Shown here piece after piece: positions 14,656 through 16,466 of a DNA stretch of 16,466 bases (the stretch's first letter is position 1; every line of letters begins with the position of its first letter). The stretch covers positions 1 through 16,466 of the forward strand of contig CAYUPO010000021.1 of assembly GCA_964446685.1 (NCBI GenBank). The letters are read 5' to 3'. The translations under genes were made by a program, and so were the position numbers. This DNA comes from CAZWRN01 sp964446685. GTDB taxonomy: Bacteria > Patescibacteriota > Microgenomatia > Daviesbacterales > UBA10151. Under the pieces are notes generated by a model. The model worked only from the letters and a program-made list of their open reading frames with translations, did not search any database and was not told the DNA's origin.

Positions 14656-14684
14656 AGCTTATATTTTCAGAGCTAAAAAGTCAA
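14656..14684 (-). promoter_or_regulatory. Promoter of the first Gre-like gene
   Basis: On minus, TTGACT (14684-14679), a 17-nt spacer and TAAGCT (14661-14656). Transcription would start near 14649, within GTGTT-TAGTT-AACAC, a short inverted repeat at 14641-14655 that could be an operator. The leader is about 30 nt. The -35 region TTGACTTTTTA is identical in the paralogue's promoter. The second possibility is an extended -10, TGa-TAAAGT, at 14632-14640. Confidence 0.5.
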
Positions 14685-14719
14685 ACAGTATTTTAGAGAT
14701 ACAGATCTAGGAAGAATGA

Positions 14720-14959
14720 TTAGAGCTTGTGGGATTTTTCATTTTCGCCTGATTTTAAATTATTTATTATTTTATTAATCTCACTGATTCTTGCATGACA
14801 CATTTCAATTTCCTCACTTGCAATTTTGTAGGCATTCTCAGACAAATAACCGACACTCATGGAATCACTTTTTCTCTTTAAAGCATCACTTAAAAAAGTA
14901 TTAGCCTCAGCCAGTTTCTTTTCCCACATTTTCATTTTTTGTTTTTGCAAATCGGTCAT
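14720..14959 (-). CDS. GreA N-terminal-domain-only mini-protein, tip altered (Asp to Tyr)
   Basis: 79 aa, clearly paralogous to the 14397-14618 product: MTDLQKQKMKMWEKK against MNDLQKAKLEMWTKK, and EEIEMCHARISEINKII against EEIEMAYARRNEIAKII. The same GreA-type coiled-coil hairpin is present with no C-terminal FKBP-like domain. The tip differs. GYLSEN-AYKIA (37-47) has Tyr38 where GreA and the neighbour have the catalytic Asp, and it lacks one residue after SEN. The remaining Glu41 is kept. The C-terminus has an extra polar tail (SGENEKSHKL). By analogy with Gre paralogues such as Gfh1 that occupy the channel without stimulating cleavage, it could be a modulator or competitor; this is inference. 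Its own promoter lies just upstream. Confidence 0.78.
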   Translation of the reverse strand: MTDLQKQKMKMWEKKLAEANTFLSDALKRKSDSMSVGYLSENAYKIASEEIEMCHARISEINKIINNLKSGENEKSHKL

Positions 14960-14970
14960 ATGTAAAGAAC

Positions 14971-14999
14971 AAGTTAAGTTTTAATGGATAAAAAGTCAA
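14971..14999 (-). promoter_or_regulatory. Promoter of the second Gre-like gene
   Basis: On minus, TTGACT (14999-14994), a 17-nt spacer and TAACTT (14976-14971). It lies 11 nt from ATG 14959, leaving a leader of about 4-5 nt. It shares TTGACTTTTTA with the other Gre-like promoter, suggesting duplicated or co-regulated promoters. Confidence 0.55.
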
Positions 15000-15261
15000 G
15001 CATAAACTGAAAAGTTGGTTATTAACCTATATTATTTTGAACCATAACTAAACTGCGTCATAATAGAACTTTTGAATCTAATGGAATCATATCAATAAAT
15101 ACAATGGAGTCGACCCAAAAGTGAATACACAATAGTTGTTAAATGATTTGAAAGAGATGATGATAAATTGATTGTCATTCCTGCGAAACCTAAGGAAATA
15201 ACCAAATCTTCATCTTTTCTTATCCAATGCTAGTCTCTTCCCATTATGTTTTCTCTTCCTT
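15000..15261. other. Intergenic stretch, no gene seen
   Basis: 262 nt between two minus-strand genes. No credible ORF, RNA fold or terminator. TTGTCATTCCTGCGAAA at 15172-15188 resembles the arm of the GTCAT/ATGAC-type intergenic repeats seen at 8187 and 9549, but no partner arm is present. Confidence 0.3.
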
Positions 15262-16221
15262 TTACTGTTCTGCATTCTCTTCTTTTGGTCTTCCCATTCT
15301 GGGGGGTGTATATGGACGATCATATATTTCAGCCCACCTTGCAGGACCGGAATGGTACTCCATTTTTTCGCTATACAAAGCAAGATTGCGATTATGAATC
15401 ATATCATGTAAGGCTTCTTTTCGAATAGGTTGGTCTTCTCCAATAAAAGGTTTTAATAGCTTAATTGCATATGCCCATGGGTTTCTCTCCCCCCTCAACC
15501 ATGTTGCAGTATCTTGAGCATCAGCTCTCATATCACGTGCTCGTGCAACTGCATGACCATATTCCTGTGATATTTCGGCACTACCATTCTGAAAAGAATC
15601 TTTGACATGACCAATCTCGTGTGCCGTCGTCAACCAGGTTGCCATATTAAGTGGATTGCCATAAATAAAAACCTCCTTTTTATCTTTATCTACATAACTT
15701 TTATCACCATTCAGTATGTTGTTAGCTTGTGGATTTAAATAAATCGAATAGCCAGGTAACAATTCATTAACGTTAATAATATAATTGTCAGATGGGTGTT
15801 TAATCTCTAAATCTGACACAAGTTGAAATCCCCCCGGCTCAGTCACTCTTGCATATGGTCCTCGTTCGTTACCCGAAACAACATCAACAGTTTGGTGCTG
15901 ATAAGTTATTTCAATATTTGACCCTTTAAATTGAAAAATCCCATTTTCATCCCTCAATTCTCCTACCAAAGGTCGAAATAGTTCGGTACGGGGATTATCC
16001 TCAGACTCTTCAGGATAATTATTAACCTGCTCCAAATGCTTCCTTAAATATAACTTTGGATTCTGATCTTGTTTTAAAGGATTGTTAGGAGTTTCCACAT
16101 CAGGCAATAAAGGTTCCTCTGTCCTGAACAATTTTTGCCCTGGACCTGCTGCCTGAGTAACAACACTCATTAAGCTACTTTTCTTTTTTCCATCAGGATT
16201 AAAACCATCTCCATTTTCCAT
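15262..16221 (-). CDS. Putative zinc metallopeptidase-like protein (AHEIGH)
   Basis: 319 aa. The N-terminal 1-90 are polar, Pro- and Asn-rich and probably disordered. Residues 90-165 are beta-rich (IFQFKGSNIEITYQ, GYSIYLNPQ). HEIGH at 201-205 sits in a helix (TWLTTAHEIGHVKDSF), the classic zinc-binding motif. RDMRADAQDTATW follows at 229-241, placed like the EADAYD helix of the protein at 2787-3479. Here the expected third-ligand Glu is Arg232, so zinc binding would need another acid such as Asp229 or Asp236. The C-terminal 60 residues are mixed and end in a charged tail. There is no signal peptide or membrane helix. Many Asn and Pro and the long disordered N-terminus set it apart from its neighbours. 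Substrate unknown. Confidence 0.78.
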   Translation of the reverse strand: MENGDGFNPDGKKKSSLMSVVTQAAGPGQKLFRTEEPLLPDVETPNNPLKQDQNPKLYLRKHLEQVNNYPEESEDNPRTELFRPLVGELRDENGIFQFKGSNIEITYQHQTVDVVSGNERGPYARVTEPGGFQLVSDLEIKHPSDNYIINVNELLPGYSIYLNPQANNILNGDKSYVDKDKKEVFIYGNPLNMATWLTTAHEIGHVKDSFQNGSAEISQEYGHAVARARDMRADAQDTATWLRGERNPWAYAIKLLKPFIGEDQPIRKEALHDMIHNRNLALYSEKMEYHSGPARWAEIYDRPYTPPRMGRPKEENAEQ

Positions 16222-16230
16222 ATTTATTTA

Positions 16231-16261
16231 AGTATAAACATACTGAATATTTTAAATTCAA
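16231..16261 (-). promoter_or_regulatory. Promoter of the AHEIGH gene
   Basis: TTGAAT (16261-16256), a 19-nt spacer and TATACT (16236-16231) on minus, 9 nt before ATG 16221. The leader would be about 3 nt. Good -10, fair -35, long spacer. Confidence 0.45.
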
Positions 16262-16363
16262 TACCCAATATCCTATATATCGAGACTTTCCGTGGAATAG
16301 TGCCTCGGTCAGTGGGTATCTAAACTATTGTTATAACAGTATAACCTAGATGGATTGTTGACG

Positions 16364-16381
16364 AAGGTCGAACCTTTTTTT
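16364..16381 (+). terminator. Orphan intrinsic terminator
   Basis: AAGGT-CGA-ACCTT forms a 5-bp stem followed by five more T. It faces plus, but the gene on its left is on minus, so there is no obvious plus-strand transcript for it to end. It could close a small RNA from 16262-16363, or be chance. Confidence 0.4.
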
Positions 16382-16429
16382 AATCTAAATGATTTTAATT
16401 AAATAATAACTAATATTTTTCAGTTATTT

Positions 16430-16466
16430 ATGAGGCTAACTATTAATGCGACTCCTGAGGAGCGGG
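16430..16466 (+). CDS. Possible start of a CDS running off the right edge
   Basis: From ATG 16430 the frame reads MRLTINATPEER and is open to the edge. A TAATAT hexamer lies at 16411-16416. Only 12 codons are visible, so this is a guess from position and composition. CTCCTGAGGAG at 16452-16462 is also a near-perfect palindrome. Confidence 0.25.
   Translation, partial: MRLTINATPEER

Noticed and set aside
15246..15428. Plus-strand 60-aa frame
   Set aside because: Antisense to the 3' end of the AHEIGH gene; no support.
1..16466. CRISPR arrays, insertion sequences, toxin-antitoxin or phage genes
   Set aside because: Looked for regular repeats, transposase or integrase motifs and paired small operons; none found.

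Overview
The window is AT-rich, gene-dense bacterial DNA with 16 supported protein genes (15 complete, one cut by the left edge), one tRNA, and a possible CDS start at the right edge. I infer a Candidate Phyla Radiation (Patescibacteria) genome, most like Microgenomates. The reasons are short genes, many single-pass anchored surface proteins (cohesin, LamG, FN3), many proteins with no recognisable family, a tRNA without encoded CCA, and almost no Shine-Dalgarno sites. There is no ribosomal or other phylogenetic marker, so the phylum is not proven. The standard code fits: no gene needs a reassigned stop, and 14 of 15 complete genes end in TAA.

Layout. 1-1096 (-): YegD-type Hsp70 ATPase, 3' end off the left edge, preceded by a leader holding an intrinsic terminator. 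1241-2665 (-): anchored cohesin/CBM protein. 2787-3479 (+): HExxH metallopeptidase-like protein. 3498-4925 (-): secreted LamG/FN3 protein. 5142-5786 (+): unknown. 5787-6039: structured non-coding stretch with a tRNA-like fragment. 6040-6633 (-): single-pass protein. 6753-6826 (-): tRNA-Arg(UCU). 7052-8147 (+): two-gene operon, exported coiled-coil protein plus single-pass protein. 8266-9453 (+): anchored glucose/sorbosone-dehydrogenase-type propeller. 9670-10719 (+): anchored alpha/beta hydrolase. 10716-12620 (-): GH15 glucoamylase/trehalase. 12729-13976 (+): HI0933/YhiN-type flavoprotein. 14019-14393 (+): unknown. 14397-14618 and 14720-14959 (-): two paralogous mini-proteins equivalent to the GreA N-terminal coiled coil only. 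15262-16221 (-): second HExxH protein.

How the genes fit together. One group faces outward and handles carbohydrate or surface contacts: cohesin/CBM, LamG/FN3, anchored propeller and anchored hydrolase. The probably cytoplasmic GH15 enzyme could process alpha-glucans or trehalose. The Gre-like pair points to transcription control through the RNA polymerase secondary channel. It is the best candidate here for something undescribed: one copy keeps the acidic tip of GreA and the other has lost it.

Control signals. Many genes have a TANNNT -10 hexamer almost exactly six bases before the start codon, which predicts leaderless or near-leaderless mRNAs. The Hsp70 gene is the exception. It has a clear Shine-Dalgarno and a leader of about 100 nt carrying a terminator whose 3' arm could also pair with that Shine-Dalgarno.
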